A DNA stretch of 64,000 bases, taken from assembly GCF_001469955.1 (NCBI RefSeq), contig NZ_LOPU01000029.1:434001-498000 (forward strand), in the 5' to 3' direction. The first letter of the stretch is position 1. Every line of letters starts with the position of its first letter. This document shows positions 40,864-49,906 of this stretch, in pieces. The position numbers were made by a program, and so were the translations under genes. Under the pieces are notes generated by a model. The model was not told where the DNA came from. It did no database searches and saw nothing but the letters and a program-made list of their open reading frames with translations. The DNA comes from Haloprofundus marisrubri. GTDB lineage: Archaea; Halobacteriota; Halobacteria; Halobacteriales; Haloferacaceae.

Positions 40864-42054
40864 CTACGTGACCGGTCGGGCGACCGCTCGCATCGCCGCC
40901 GCGCCGACGACGAGGACGACACCGAACAGCGCCAGTGCGCCGAGCGGCGAGGTGGCGTCGGCGACGACGCCGCCGACAACCTCGAACGGAATCACCGCCA
41001 GCGAGTACACCATCGACGCCGAGGAGAGCACCGTCGCCCGCCCAGCCGAGTCGATGCGGTCGTTCAGATACTGATTGCCGAGCGTGACGGAGGCGGTGTT
41101 GACCGCGCGGGCGACGAAGAACGCCGGGACGGCGAGAATCGGCGCGACCCACAGCGTGGCGAACAGCGCGCCGACGAGAAACGGAACCGCGGCGAACCAC
41201 CGACGGATGCCGACTCGGCGACGGAGCCACCCGGTTCGGTAGCTCACCGCGGCGGCGACGAGCGTGAAGCCCGCGTAGACGACGCCGACGGCGGTTTTCG
41301 TCGCCGACTCGGGGACGCCCGCCGCGAGTGCGACGTCTTGGGCGACCGGTTGGTCGAAGATGTACGTCATCTGGACGACGCCGAACAGCAGCGCGAAGTA
41401 GCAGACGAACGCCCGAAGTGGCGGCCGTGCGAGGCGGCGACGAATCACGCCGACCGCTGCCGCGACGGTGAACCGCTCGGCGTTGTCGTCGCCCGTCTCC
41501 GGTACTGACAAGAGAATAGGGATACCGAGCGCTGTCACCGTCGCCGTCGCAAAGAAGGGGAGCCGAAAGCTCTCGTCGGCGAGTGCACCGCCGAGCGGCG
41601 CGGTCAGCGCGCCGATAGCGAGGCCGAGTCCCGTTGCACGCCCTTTGACGGCCGCGAACTCGGCGGTCGCGTCCCGCTCGTCGAGCAGTTCGTAGAGCCA
41701 CGCGTCGTCGCTGCCCGAGCGGAACGTCTGGCCCACCGCCCACGTGCCGTAGACGAGCGCAAATTGAGGAAACGTCGTCGACAGCCCCATTCCGACCGTC
41801 GAGAGCGCGATGACGACGGTTCCGACGAGCATCCCGTTTCGGCGGCCGATGCGGTCACCGACGTAGCCGGTGGGAATCTCGGCGGCGACGAGGCCGACCC
41901 ACCAGACGGCGTTGAGCAAGCCAACCTCGGCAAACGAGAGTCCCTGTGCGCGGACGAACAGAATCCAGATGGCGGCGGTAAAGCTCGCGTACGTCGTCGT
42001 GACGTAGGCGTAGTACTTCGCGTAGATGCTGAGCCGAGCCATCCTCTGGCTCAC
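40864..42054 (-). CDS. Major facilitator superfamily transporter
   Basis: The 396-residue protein has about twelve hydrophobic segments with the MFS loop GYVGDRIGRRNGM (the G-x-x-x-D-R-x-G-R-R motif between helices 2 and 3) at about residues 63-75. The overall style matches drug/metabolite:proton antiporters. An in-frame second start (M-A-R-L-S-I at 42042) would shorten it by four residues and is equally possible. It is divergent from the ArsR-like regulator (start 42159), about 104 bases apart, so the regulator may control it. The substrate is unknown. Confidence 0.83.
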   Translation of the reverse strand: MSQRMARLSIYAKYYAYVTTTYASFTAAIWILFVRAQGLSFAEVGLLNAVWWVGLVAAEIPTGYVGDRIGRRNGMLVGTVVIALSTVGMGLSTTFPQFALVYGTWAVGQTFRSGSDDAWLYELLDERDATAEFAAVKGRATGLGLAIGALTAPLGGALADESFRLPFFATATVTALGIPILLSVPETGDDNAERFTVAAAVGVIRRRLARPPLRAFVCYFALLFGVVQMTYIFDQPVAQDVALAAGVPESATKTAVGVVYAGFTLVAAAVSYRTGWLRRRVGIRRWFAAVPFLVGALFATLWVAPILAVPAFFVARAVNTASVTLGNQYLNDRIDSAGRATVLSSASMVYSLAVIPFEVVGGVVADATSPLGALALFGVVLVVGAAAMRAVARPVT

Positions 42055-42158
42055 TAACCGCCGACTCCCGTTCTAACCTGTCGATTCTCCCCTCGTTTCG
42101 CCGCTCACCTCAGTCGTCGGGCGTAACGATTTTGCTACGTCTCCCGAAAGACGTTGAC

Positions 42159-43076
42159 ATGAGCCACTCTACCGAGCGTGAGTCGGCGGTTCCCGACGAC
42201 GCCGGTATCGCCCCCGCCGAGGCGTTCGCGCTCCTCGGCAACGACACGCGAATCGAAATTCTGCAGGCACTGTTGGACGAAGAGGGGTCGGAAAAACCGG
42301 TCTCCTTCTCGGAACTGTACGACCGCGTCGACGTCGACGACAGCGCCCAGTTCAACTATCACCTGAAGAAACTCACCGACCACTTCGTCCGCCGGACCGA
42401 CGAGGGCTACTCGTTTCGCTACCCGGGATGGAAAGTCGTCCGCGCCGTCTTCGCCGGGACGTTCACCGACCGCGCCGAGTTGGAACCGTTCGACGCCGAC
42501 GGCGACTGCTACGACTGCGGCGGCGACCTGCAGGCGTGGTACGCCGAGGAACGACTCACCATCGCCTGCGACGACTGCGCGGCGGTCCACGTCAGCTACC
42601 CGTTCCCGCCGGGCGGACTGGACGACCGGACGCCCGAAGAACTGCTGCAGGCGTTTCACCACCACGTCCGTCACCACTACTGTCTCGCCGCCGACGGCGT
42701 CTGCCCCGAGTGCATGGGTCGGATGGAGACGACGCTCTCGGAGGAGACGGAGTACCCCGGCCTCGACGTCGAAGTGACCCACGAGTGTCGTCGCTGTCAC
42801 AACCGTCTGCACTCCGCCGTCGGTCTCAATCTCTTGGACAACGCCGACGTGATGACGTTCCACGCCGAACGCGGCGTCGACCTCAGCACGCGGCCGTTCT
42901 GGACGTTCCGGTGGTGCGTCAGCGACGAACACACCGAGATTCTCTCGTGTGACCCACTGGAGATTCGTCTCGACATTCCGTGTGGCGACGATTCGATGTG
43001 TATCGTCCTCGACGACTCGTTGGATGTGCTTGACGTGAACGGCTGTGCGCGGCCGGTCGGCGCGTCCGAGAACTGA
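42159..43076 (+). CDS. ArsR-type winged-helix regulator with zinc-binding C-terminal region
   Basis: The 305-residue protein begins MSHSTERESAVPDDAGIAPAEA and has a winged helix (EAFALLGNDTRIEILQAL to FNYHLKKLTDHFVRRTDEGYSF). The C-terminal part contains cysteine pairs CYDCGG, ACDDC, CPECMG and CRRCHN, likely to bind zinc. This layout, an HTH plus zinc-ribbon sensor, is common in haloarchaeal regulators. It is divergent from the MFS exporter, a typical arrangement for a local transcription regulator. The earlier in-frame ATG at 42132 would add nine residues. Confidence 0.8.
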   Translation: MSHSTERESAVPDDAGIAPAEAFALLGNDTRIEILQALLDEEGSEKPVSFSELYDRVDVDDSAQFNYHLKKLTDHFVRRTDEGYSFRYPGWKVVRAVFAGTFTDRAELEPFDADGDCYDCGGDLQAWYAEERLTIACDDCAAVHVSYPFPPGGLDDRTPEELLQAFHHHVRHHYCLAADGVCPECMGRMETTLSEETEYPGLDVEVTHECRRCHNRLHSAVGLNLLDNADVMTFHAERGVDLSTRPFWTFRWCVSDEHTEILSCDPLEIRLDIPCGDDSMCIVLDDSLDVLDVNGCARPVGASEN

Positions 43077-43216
43077 CTGTTCGCGCCGTCGAACCGCTCC
43101 GTTCGAGTCGAAATAAAGCCTCTCATGCCGAATCGTTACGTACGGGGCGTCCATCTATGGAGATATGATCGAGACGTTGACTCCGTCGTTCGCCCCGAAG
43201 AGAGGCGGTCGGTACC

Positions 43217-44029
43217 GTGGCTGAGTCGGACGGTGGCGAGACGCCGACGCGGTTCTTCGGCGGACAGACGCCAGCGCGCGACATCCTCGAGACGCAAATC
43301 GAGGAAGGACTGCACGAAATCCACCGCGAACTCGACGGACTGTTCCTCTCCGGACTGTCGGCGGGACTCGATATCGGGTTCGGTCCGCTTCTGATGGCCG
43401 TCATCCTCACGCTCTCGGCGGGGAGTTACGGTGACCTCCCGACCGAACTGCTGCTCGCCAGCGCCTACTCCATCGGCTTCATCTTCGTCGTTCTCGGTCG
43501 GTCGGAACTGTTCACCGAACACACGACGCTCGCGGTGCTGCCCGTCATCGACGGCCGGGCCTCCCTCAGAGACCTCGGCCGACTCTGGTCGGTGATATTC
43601 GTGAGTAACGTCATAGGTGGACTCGTCTTCGCCCTGTTCGTCGTGAACGTCATCCCCACTATCGGCGTCGTCCGTCCCGAGTCGTTCGTCACCGTCGCAG
43701 AGAAACTCATCGACCACGGTGCCTGGGGGATGTTCCTGTCGGCCGTCCTCGCCGGGTGGCTGATGGGGTTGCTCTCGTGGCTCGTCACCGCCGCCCAGAG
43801 TACGATGGGCCGTCTCCTCATCATCTGGCTCATCACGGCTGCCATCGGTCTTCTCCACCTCCCGCACTCTATCGCCGGCAACGTCGAGGTGCTTTTCGGG
43901 CTGTTTCTCGCCCCCGAGATAACTCTCGCCGATTACGGGCGATTCCTGGTCCTCGCGACACTTGGTAACGTCGTCGGCGGGTCGGTGTTCGTCGCGTTGC
44001 TCAAATACGGTCACATCAGTCGCGGATAA
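43217..44029 (+). CDS. Formate/nitrite transporter (FNT) family channel
   Basis: The 270-residue protein starts at GTG (MAESDGGETPTRFFGGQTPARDI), has an acidic cytoplasmic N-terminus, then six hydrophobic segments. FNT-typical elements are SELFTEHTTLAVLPV, GWLMGLLSWLVTAAQSTMGRL and HLPHSIAGNVEVLFG. These form pentameric channels for formate, nitrite or related monovalent anions. YfdC-like members are the closest in style. No nitrite or formate enzyme genes are adjacent, so the anion is unknown. It lies 140 bases after the ArsR-like gene. Confidence 0.83.
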   Translation: MAESDGGETPTRFFGGQTPARDILETQIEEGLHEIHRELDGLFLSGLSAGLDIGFGPLLMAVILTLSAGSYGDLPTELLLASAYSIGFIFVVLGRSELFTEHTTLAVLPVIDGRASLRDLGRLWSVIFVSNVIGGLVFALFVVNVIPTIGVVRPESFVTVAEKLIDHGAWGMFLSAVLAGWLMGLLSWLVTAAQSTMGRLLIIWLITAAIGLLHLPHSIAGNVEVLFGLFLAPEITLADYGRFLVLATLGNVVGGSVFVALLKYGHISRG

Positions 44030-44225
44030 CGGAAGGGTCGCTTCAGAGGTCCGGACGCCGATATCGTCCGACAAGCGTCGGCGGGGACGGGTGTCGAGAC
44101 GACTGGGACAGAGCCGTCTCGGAGAGTCAGTCCGCACGTCTCCACTAGGGCAGTCGAAACAAGAACGCTCTGGCTCGATTGTCGAAAGCGAAGCAGCGAC
44201 CGCGTCTCGTCGATTTTCGGTCAAA

Positions 44226-44271
44226 GCGGGTCGGCGTCATTGCTTGAGGCGGGTCGGCGTCATTGCTCGAA
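44226..44271. repeat. Two tandem copies of a 23-base unit
   Basis: GCGGGTCGGCGTCATTGCTT plus three more bases occurs twice in a row (44226-44248 and 44249-44271, with two mismatches), in the 247-base spacer between the FNT channel and the amidohydrolase stop. The rest of that spacer shows no gene. The function is unknown. Confidence 0.6.
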
Positions 44272-44276
44272 GTCGG

Positions 44277-45836
44277 TCAGCGTCCGTCGTACACGGCGTC
44301 GCCGTCGACGACGGTCATGGCGACGCCGAGGTCACGGATTTCATCGGCGTGGTCCCACGGCGACTCTTCGAGAACGGTCAAGTCGGCGCATTTCCCGACT
44401 TCGACGGTTCCCAGTCGCTCCTCGTCGAACCCGGCGTACGCCGCCCCGAGTGTGTAGGCTCGAAGCGCCTCGGTCACGCCGAGACGCTGGCTCTCGGCGG
44501 GCGCGTTGACCGCCCAGTGAACCCCGAGAAGCGGGTCCAGCGGCATACAGTCCGACCCGAACGCCAGCGGTGCGCCCGCGTCGAGCAGTGCCGGATAGCG
44601 GTTCGTCTGCGTCCGCCGGTCGCCGAGTCGGGACGCGTACAGACCACCTTCGTCGGCCCATTTCAGGAAGTTGGGCTGGACGGAGGCGACGACGCCCAGT
44701 TCGCCGAACCGTTCGAGAGCCTCGTCGGAGGCGAGTTCGACGTGTTCGACGCGGTGGCGCATCTCGCCGGGATTCCCGGTTTCCGAGTAGGCGTCCAACA
44801 CGGCGTCGATGGCCTCGTCGCCGATGGCGTGGGCGGTCATCTGGAAGCCGGCGTCGTCGGCGCGGGCGACGATATCACCCAACTCCTCGGGGTCGACGAC
44901 CCACTGGCCGGTCGCGTCCGCGTCGTCGCTGTAGGGTTCCGAAAGCTTCGCGGTTCGACCGCCGAAGCTCCCGTCGGTGTAGCTCTTTATCGCGCCCGTC
45001 CGTACCATCTCGCTGCCGTGGTTCGTCCGCAAGCCGGCTTCTTCGAGCGCGTCCAAGTGGTCGGCCCAGTAGTTGATTCGAACTCGAAGCGAGAGGTCGC
45101 CAGCGAGGTCCATCTCGCGGTAGACCTGCGGCGCGCGCGAGTGTCGGACCATGTCGTGGACGCCGGTGGTGCCGAGTTCGTTCGCCCGCCGCTGGGCGGC
45201 GGCCAGCAGTTCGCGCATCTCCCCGGCGTCGGGTTCGACGGCCTCGAACACGGGGTCTACGGCTTCCTCGACGACGACTCCGGTCGGTTCACCGCCTTCG
45301 GTGTGAACGTCGTCGTCGGGCATTCCGGCGCGGCAGCGCTCCAAGGCGACGGAGTTGAGCGACGCGACGTGCATGTCCTCGCGGAACGCGACGACCGGTT
45401 GTGTCTCCGACACGCCGTCGAGGTCCTCGCGGGTGAGATAGCGCGGCTCGTCCCACGTGCTCTCGTCGTAGCCGTAGCCCTGAACCCACTCGTCGGACCC
45501 GACCTCGTCGGCACGCTCTCGAAGTCGGTCGACGGCTTCACCGGCCCTCGACACGCCCGAGAGGTTCGCGTGAACGAGGTAGCGACCGGTCATCGAGAGG
45601 TGGACGTGGGCGTCGACGAATCCGGGGAGGACGACCCGACCGTCCAAATCGACGACCTCAGTTTCGGAACCGGCGAGAAACTCCACGTCGTACGTCGAGC
45701 CGAGACGGACGATTTGGCCGTCGCGGACGGCGAGCGCCTCGAACGTCTCGTCGGCGTCGCCGTCTGTGTTCCCGTCGGCACCGACGAGGCTGTGGACCTC
45801 CGCGTTCACGAGAAGGAGGTCTGCTGCTTCGGTCAT
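44277..45836 (-). CDS. Amidohydrolase-superfamily metal-dependent hydrolase (YtcJ-like)
   Basis: The 519-residue protein begins MTEAADLLLVNAEVHSLVG with the metal-binding DAHVHLSMTG, then the long alpha/beta barrel. Later elements are HDMVRHSRAPQVY, AHAIGDEAIDAVLDAY, HRVEHVELASDE and GSDCMPLDPLLG with the last metal aspartate. This is the YtcJ/exoenzyme regulator-type amidohydrolase. The substrate is an unknown N-substituted or formyl compound. The ATG at 45836 was selected by family alignment; a much longer open frame continues upstream only because it is antisense to hmgA. It is divergent from hmgA (102 bases). Confidence 0.82.
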   Translation of the reverse strand: MTEAADLLLVNAEVHSLVGADGNTDGDADETFEALAVRDGQIVRLGSTYDVEFLAGSETEVVDLDGRVVLPGFVDAHVHLSMTGRYLVHANLSGVSRAGEAVDRLRERADEVGSDEWVQGYGYDESTWDEPRYLTREDLDGVSETQPVVAFREDMHVASLNSVALERCRAGMPDDDVHTEGGEPTGVVVEEAVDPVFEAVEPDAGEMRELLAAAQRRANELGTTGVHDMVRHSRAPQVYREMDLAGDLSLRVRINYWADHLDALEEAGLRTNHGSEMVRTGAIKSYTDGSFGGRTAKLSEPYSDDADATGQWVVDPEELGDIVARADDAGFQMTAHAIGDEAIDAVLDAYSETGNPGEMRHRVEHVELASDEALERFGELGVVASVQPNFLKWADEGGLYASRLGDRRTQTNRYPALLDAGAPLAFGSDCMPLDPLLGVHWAVNAPAESQRLGVTEALRAYTLGAAYAGFDEERLGTVEVGKCADLTVLEESPWDHADEIRDLGVAMTVVDGDAVYDGR

Positions 45837-45938
45837 GATGGTCGTGGGGTCGGGGAACGGCAAAATCGTTCGGGAAGCGGGCGTTCGAGAGTGGCGAAAA
45901 CCGACACTCCTTAGCGACCGCCGCGAGGACGACAGGGT

Positions 45939-47150
45939 ATGACCGACGCCGAAGCCCTCGCCGACCGCGTCCGCGACGGCGACCTCAGATTCCACGAACT
46001 CGAAGAACACGCCGACGCCGACACCGCGACGGCGGCACGCCGACTCCTCGTCGAAGAACAGTCCGGCGCCTCGCTCGACGCCGTCGGCGATTACGGGTTC
46101 CCCGCCGAGGTGGCCGACAACGCAATCGAGAACATGGTCGGCGCGGCCCAGATTCCGATGGGCGTCGTGGGGCCGGTCACCATCGACGGTGCGGCCGTCT
46201 CCGGCGAGAAGTACCTGCCGCTGGCGACGACCGAAGGCGCGCTTCTCGCTTCGGTCAACCGCGGCCTCTCCGTCGTCGACACTGCGGGCGGCGCACGGGC
46301 GCGGGTGACGAAATCCGGAATGACCCGCGGGCCGGTGTTCCGCGTCGCCGACATCGTCGAAGCCGAAGCGCTCGTCTCGTGGGTCAGAGACAACGAGTCG
46401 GCACTGAAGCAGGCGGCCGAAGAAACGACGAGCCACGGCGAACTGCTCGACGTGACGCCGTACGTCGTCGGCAACTCGGTCTTCCTGCGCTTCCGCTACG
46501 ACACCAAAGACGCGATGGGGATGAACATGGCCACCATCGCCACGCAGGCGGCGTGTGACGTGGTCGAAGAGGAGACCACCGCCTCGCTCGTCGCGCTCTC
46601 GGGCAACCTCTGTACCGACAAGAAACCGGCGGCGATAAACGCCGTCGAAGGTCGCGGACGAAGCGTCACCGCGGACGTGACGATACCGCGAGAAACCGTC
46701 GAAGAGAAACTCCACACGACGCCCGAAGCCATCGCCGAAATCAACACCCGAAAGAACCTCGTCGGCAGCGCGAAAGCCGGCAGTCTCGGCTTTAACGCCC
46801 ACGTCGCCAACGTCGTCGCCGCGATGTTCCTCGCCACCGGGCAGGACGCCGCCCAAGTCGTCGAAGGCTCGAACGCCATCACGACCGCCGAAGTTCAGGA
46901 CGGCGACCTCTACGTTTCCGTCTCCTTGGCGAGTCTCGAAGTCGGCACCGTCGGCGGCGGGACGAAACTGCCGACACAGGCGGAGGGCCTCGACGTGCTC
47001 GGCGTCCGCGGCGGCGGTGACCCGGCAGGTGCGAACGCGGACGCCCTCGCCGAAGCTATCGCCGTCGGGTCGCTCGCGGGCGAACTCTCGTTGCTCGCGG
47101 CGCTCGGGTCGCGGCATCTGTCGAGTGCGCACGAGGAACTGGGTCGGTAG
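45939..47150 (+). CDS. hmgA: HMG-CoA reductase
   Basis: The 403-residue protein has the family markers ENMVGAAQIPMGVVGP, LPLATTEGALLASVNRG (catalytic Glu), DAMGMNMATIA (cofactor loop with Asp), LSGNLCTDKKPAAINAVEGRG (catalytic Lys) and a C-terminal catalytic His in ALGSRHLSSAHEEL. It reduces HMG-CoA to mevalonate, the committed step of archaeal lipid synthesis. The N-terminal 60 residues are acidic and short relative to eukaryotic forms, with no membrane domain. The length fits archaeal class I enzymes. It is also the target of statin resistance in halophile genetics. Confidence 0.95.
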   Translation: MTDAEALADRVRDGDLRFHELEEHADADTATAARRLLVEEQSGASLDAVGDYGFPAEVADNAIENMVGAAQIPMGVVGPVTIDGAAVSGEKYLPLATTEGALLASVNRGLSVVDTAGGARARVTKSGMTRGPVFRVADIVEAEALVSWVRDNESALKQAAEETTSHGELLDVTPYVVGNSVFLRFRYDTKDAMGMNMATIATQAACDVVEEETTASLVALSGNLCTDKKPAAINAVEGRGRSVTADVTIPRETVEEKLHTTPEAIAEINTRKNLVGSAKAGSLGFNAHVANVVAAMFLATGQDAAQVVEGSNAITTAEVQDGDLYVSVSLASLEVGTVGGGTKLPTQAEGLDVLGVRGGGDPAGANADALAEAIAVGSLAGELSLLAALGSRHLSSAHEELGR

Positions 47151-47261
47151 CGTCACTGCGTACGAACGCGGGACTGCGGTCGAAGCGGTCGAAAGCGACA
47201 GTAGCCGTTGCAGCCATCGCGTCGGCCGAGTGTCTGCGTGAAATCCGACTACTCCAGTTGG

Positions 47262-47648
47262 TTACTGTGCATTCTCTCCGCGAAAGTTCGCCGACTCGTA
47301 CCACGCCTGTCCGATGGTCATCGCCGTCGCTCCGACGACGATACAGGTGAGACCACCGTACAGCGCCACGTCATAACCGAGGAGGTTCGCCCATCCAAGC
47401 GCGCTGACGAGGAATCCACAGCCGATGAGTGCCAATCCACCAGCCCTCACGTTCGCCCCACCGTGGTACGCGCCCGCCGCGGCGACGAACGGCAGTACCA
47501 CCATGATGGCCGCACCCACGGCGACCACAGTGGGATTGCTCTCGCTGACGACGTCCGACCGAGTGAGAACGAAAAGCGAGAGGAGAGCCAGCAGTCCGAG
47601 GCGCAGTGTCCACCGCACGCCCGACTGGATGACGATGTCTCGGGTCAC
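47262..47648 (-). CDS. Four-span membrane protein, unknown function
   Basis: The 128-residue protein starts MTRDIVIQSGVRWTLRLGLL and has about four hydrophobic segments, with a central NVRAGGLALIGCGFLVSAL. It ends SANFRGENAQ. The composition is typical of haloarchaeal proteins. It converges with hmgA (111 bases) and lies divergent from the 59-residue membrane gene at 47731. No family recognised. Confidence 0.62.
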   Translation of the reverse strand: MTRDIVIQSGVRWTLRLGLLALLSLFVLTRSDVVSESNPTVVAVGAAIMVVLPFVAAAGAYHGGANVRAGGLALIGCGFLVSALGWANLLGYDVALYGGLTCIVVGATAMTIGQAWYESANFRGENAQ

Positions 47649-47730
47649 AGGCTATTTTGACCCTGTGAAACCATGACTGTTCGCCCACGTTCACGGGTGG
47701 AATTAAGCCGCGCACGTTCCCATTCGATTC

Positions 47731-47910
47731 ATGGCTTCACAGCGGACTACCGTTCTCGGCGCGCTCGACGACATTCGCACTGTTCTTCTCGGACTCTACT
47801 TCGCCGCCGCCGGGTTGTTCTGTGCGCTCTCGTTCGGCGACTTCGGCGTCGGTGCCGGAATCATCTTCTTCGTCGTCGGCGGGGTGCTGGTGTTGGGCAC
47901 CGAACTCTGA
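47731..47910 (+). CDS. Very small two-span membrane protein (59 residues)
   Basis: The short frame begins MASQRTTVLGALDDIRTVLLG, has two hydrophobic helices (about 16-34 and 40-57, the second GAGIIFFVVGGVLVLG) and ends with GTEL. A TATA-like gaattaag (47700-47707) is about 28 bases before the ATG, as in leaderless haloarchaeal genes. Third positions are mostly G or C. This is below most ORF length cut-offs, so it may be missing from automatic annotations. It converges with the DUF5817-type gene (24 bases). Function unknown. Confidence 0.6.
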   Translation: MASQRTTVLGALDDIRTVLLGLYFAAAGLFCALSFGDFGVGAGIIFFVVGGVLVLGTEL

Positions 47911-47934
47911 GGCGGTGCAGAGGAGTTCGCCGAT

Positions 47935-48462
47935 TCAGAGCGACCGATACCGACCGCCGCTCTCCGACACCTCGCCGCGACGGGCGAGTTTCTCCAAGAT
48001 ATCGCGCGCCTTTTCGGCCGGGACGCCGCGCTCTGTGGCGTAGCTGACGACTTCCTCCTCCGTCGGTCGGTCCTGTGTTTCCACCGCATCTTCGACGAGT
48101 TCGCGCCGCGATTTCGACGACGAAGACGACGAGGAACTGTCGCCCGCGGCGGCGACTTCGTCGGCATCGAGGCCCGAGCGTTCGAGATACTCACGGTCGG
48201 AGATGTGTGCGTCGTCGAGTTGCGTCTCCATCTCTGAAACCGAGTCGAGATTCGAAAACGCCTCCGACGCGCCCTGTTTTTCGGCGAGTATCGCCGAGCG
48301 AACCTGTCGGGCGGCGTCGTGGTCATCGGCGGTGTACATCTTCCGCAGTTTCTTCGTCTGGTGGCGCTTGCCACAGCGAGAACACTGCGCCGACGCCTGC
48401 TCGCGTGGGTTTTCGAGAATCCAGATGTTCGAACAGCCCTTGCAACCGACGACGGCGTACAT
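47935..48462 (-). CDS. DUF5817-type zinc-ribbon and winged-helix-like protein
   Basis: The 175-residue protein opens with a zinc ribbon (MYAVVGCKGCSNIWIL and QCSRCGKRHQTKKLR), then a helical middle. A Ser-rich linker (a run of Ser around residues 109-116) precedes a C-terminal helix-turn-helix-like region (TEEEVVSYATERGVPAEKARDILEKLARRGEV). Size and order match the haloarchaeal DUF5817 family. It probably binds nucleic acid. It is divergent from the YihY-like gene (135 bases) and has no other partner. Function not established. Confidence 0.75.
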   Translation of the reverse strand: MYAVVGCKGCSNIWILENPREQASAQCSRCGKRHQTKKLRKMYTADDHDAARQVRSAILAEKQGASEAFSNLDSVSEMETQLDDAHISDREYLERSGLDADEVAAAGDSSSSSSSSKSRRELVEDAVETQDRPTEEEVVSYATERGVPAEKARDILEKLARRGEVSESGGRYRSL

Positions 48463-48597
48463 GTCTCGGTGTGGTCGGCCGGCGAGGTTTAATCTACTGC
48501 TCCGACGTGAGATGTTATCTGCGCTGACTGTCGCCGGAATCCGGAAGAAACGCTATACTCCTAGTCGTTGCAGTGTGTCTGTGAGCAGTGACTCTAC

Positions 48598-49398
48598 GTG
48601 GGACTGACCAGTACGCTTCGGACTGTCGTCCGGGTCGCCCGCGACAGAGACATCACGTTTCTCGCCGCCGGATTCGCCTACTACGCGCTGCAGTCGCTCA
48701 TCCCGCTTGCGATTCTCGTGTTCGTACTCGCCACGTTCGTCGGCGAAGGTGAGGTCGTAATGCAGTTGCTGAATCAGGTGAGCGCGTATATCTCCGACAG
48801 CGGCCGAGAGGTGCTCGAACAGGCGTTGACCAGTTCTGCGGGCAGACGAGGGGCGAGTCTCGCCAGTCTCGGCTTTCTGCTCTGGGGCGCGCTGAAGATG
48901 TTTCGTGGGCTCTCGAAGGCCTTTGGGGAAGTGTACGGCAGTTTTCTCTCCATCGGCTTCTTCGGCCGGTTGCTTGACGGGTTGCTCGTTCTCGGCGTCG
49001 TCCTCGTCGCTATCGCCCTCATGGTCGGCGCGGGGTTCGTCGTCACGTTCGTCGACCTCTCGATTCCCTACCCGGCGTTCGTGACGACGCTCTCGCTGTT
49101 CGTGCTACTTATCCTCGTTCTCCTCCCGATTTACTACATTCTGCCGCCGGTCCCCGTCACGTTCAAACACATCATCCCCGGAACCGTCGTCGCTGCCGGC
49201 GGGTGGATTCTCCTCCAACTCGGGTTTCTGTACTACGCGCAGAACGCCTCACAGTACCAAGCGTACGGCATTCTCGGTGCCGTTCTGCTGTTCGTGACGT
49301 GGCTCTACTTGGGCGGTATCCTCGTACTCTTGGGCGCGGTGGTCAACGTCGTCATCGAACGACCGACGCCGTACGCCGAACTCCGCGCGCCTCGATAG
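48598..49398 (+). CDS. YihY/BrkB family membrane protein
   Basis: The 266-residue protein begins at GTG with M-G-L-T-S-T-L-R-T-V-V and has six hydrophobic segments (for example ITFLAAGFAYYALQSLIPLAIL and FVTLSLFVLLILVLLP). The segments SLASLGFLLWGALKMFRGLSKAFGEVYG and GTVVAAGGWILLQLGFLYY are typical of YihY/virulence factor BrkB proteins. Members are of uncertain role, once thought to be ribonuclease BN. Here it is simply an integral membrane protein. It lies upstream of the cupin at 49456 on the same strand (57 bases). Confidence 0.83.
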   Translation: MGLTSTLRTVVRVARDRDITFLAAGFAYYALQSLIPLAILVFVLATFVGEGEVVMQLLNQVSAYISDSGREVLEQALTSSAGRRGASLASLGFLLWGALKMFRGLSKAFGEVYGSFLSIGFFGRLLDGLLVLGVVLVAIALMVGAGFVVTFVDLSIPYPAFVTTLSLFVLLILVLLPIYYILPPVPVTFKHIIPGTVVAAGGWILLQLGFLYYAQNASQYQAYGILGAVLLFVTWLYLGGILVLLGAVVNVVIERPTPYAELRAPR

Positions 49399-49455
49399 CG
49401 CTGGCGACGCCTCAACCCGCAGTAGCTTTATTCGGACGGCGTGCGCGCACACCTC

Positions 49456-49794
49456 ATGGAACGACTGTCGCTGTCGGACGTAGAGACGACCGAAGCCGTA
49501 TCCGGCGTTCATCTCGCACAACTCGCCGCGGGCGAGGAGATGAGCGTCCAGCATTTCCACATCGCCGCCGGAGCAACGGTACCCGAACACGACCATCCCC
49601 ACGAGCAAACCGGCTACATCACCCAAGGGACGCTGACGTTCGTCGTCGACGGCGAGGAGATTCGCGTCACCGAGGGTGACTCGTACGCCATCCCCGGCGG
49701 CGAACCCCACAGCGCCGAGAATCGCGGTGACGAACCGGTTCGTGGCGTCGACATCTTCAGTCCGCCACGCCTGAACCCCGACTGGCAAGAGTAG
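49456..49794 (+). CDS. Cupin-domain protein
   Basis: The 112-residue single cupin has the metal-binding pattern VPEHDHPHEQTGYITQGTLTF and the second box YAIPGGEPHSAENRGDEPVRG. It starts MERLSLSDVETTEAVSG and ends LNPDWQE. Cupins of this size are isomerases or dioxygenases, or bind small ligands; the activity is unknown. The in-frame start at 49441 would add five residues. It is followed after 111 bases by the E1 operon with an operator-like dyad between. Confidence 0.78.
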   Translation: MERLSLSDVETTEAVSGVHLAQLAAGEEMSVQHFHIAAGATVPEHDHPHEQTGYITQGTLTFVVDGEEIRVTEGDSYAIPGGEPHSAENRGDEPVRGVDIFSPPRLNPDWQE

Positions 49795-49883
49795 GAACCG
49801 ACCGGTTCGACCGTTCTCACCGTCTTTCGTCCGCGCTCACGTGAGTATCTGACAACCTGAAATAACGTTCATATCGTGGTTTG

Positions 49884-49906
49884 TGTTACCAACGAACGTG
49901 GTAACA
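49884..49906 (+). promoter_or_regulatory. Operator-like inverted repeat at the start of the E1 operon
   Basis: TGTTACC (49884-49890) and GGTAACA (49900-49906) form a perfect 7-base inverted repeat with a 9-base spacer, overlapping the ATG at 49906. Placed between the promoter region (near aataacg upstream) and the coding sequence, it is well positioned for a dimeric repressor. Confidence 0.5.

Noticed and set aside
45837-47156. A long minus-strand open frame continuing upstream of the amidohydrolase start, antisense to hmgA
   Set aside because: It is the mirror of a strong coding region: GC-rich third positions keep the opposite strand open. HMG-CoA reductase motifs prove the plus strand is the real one.
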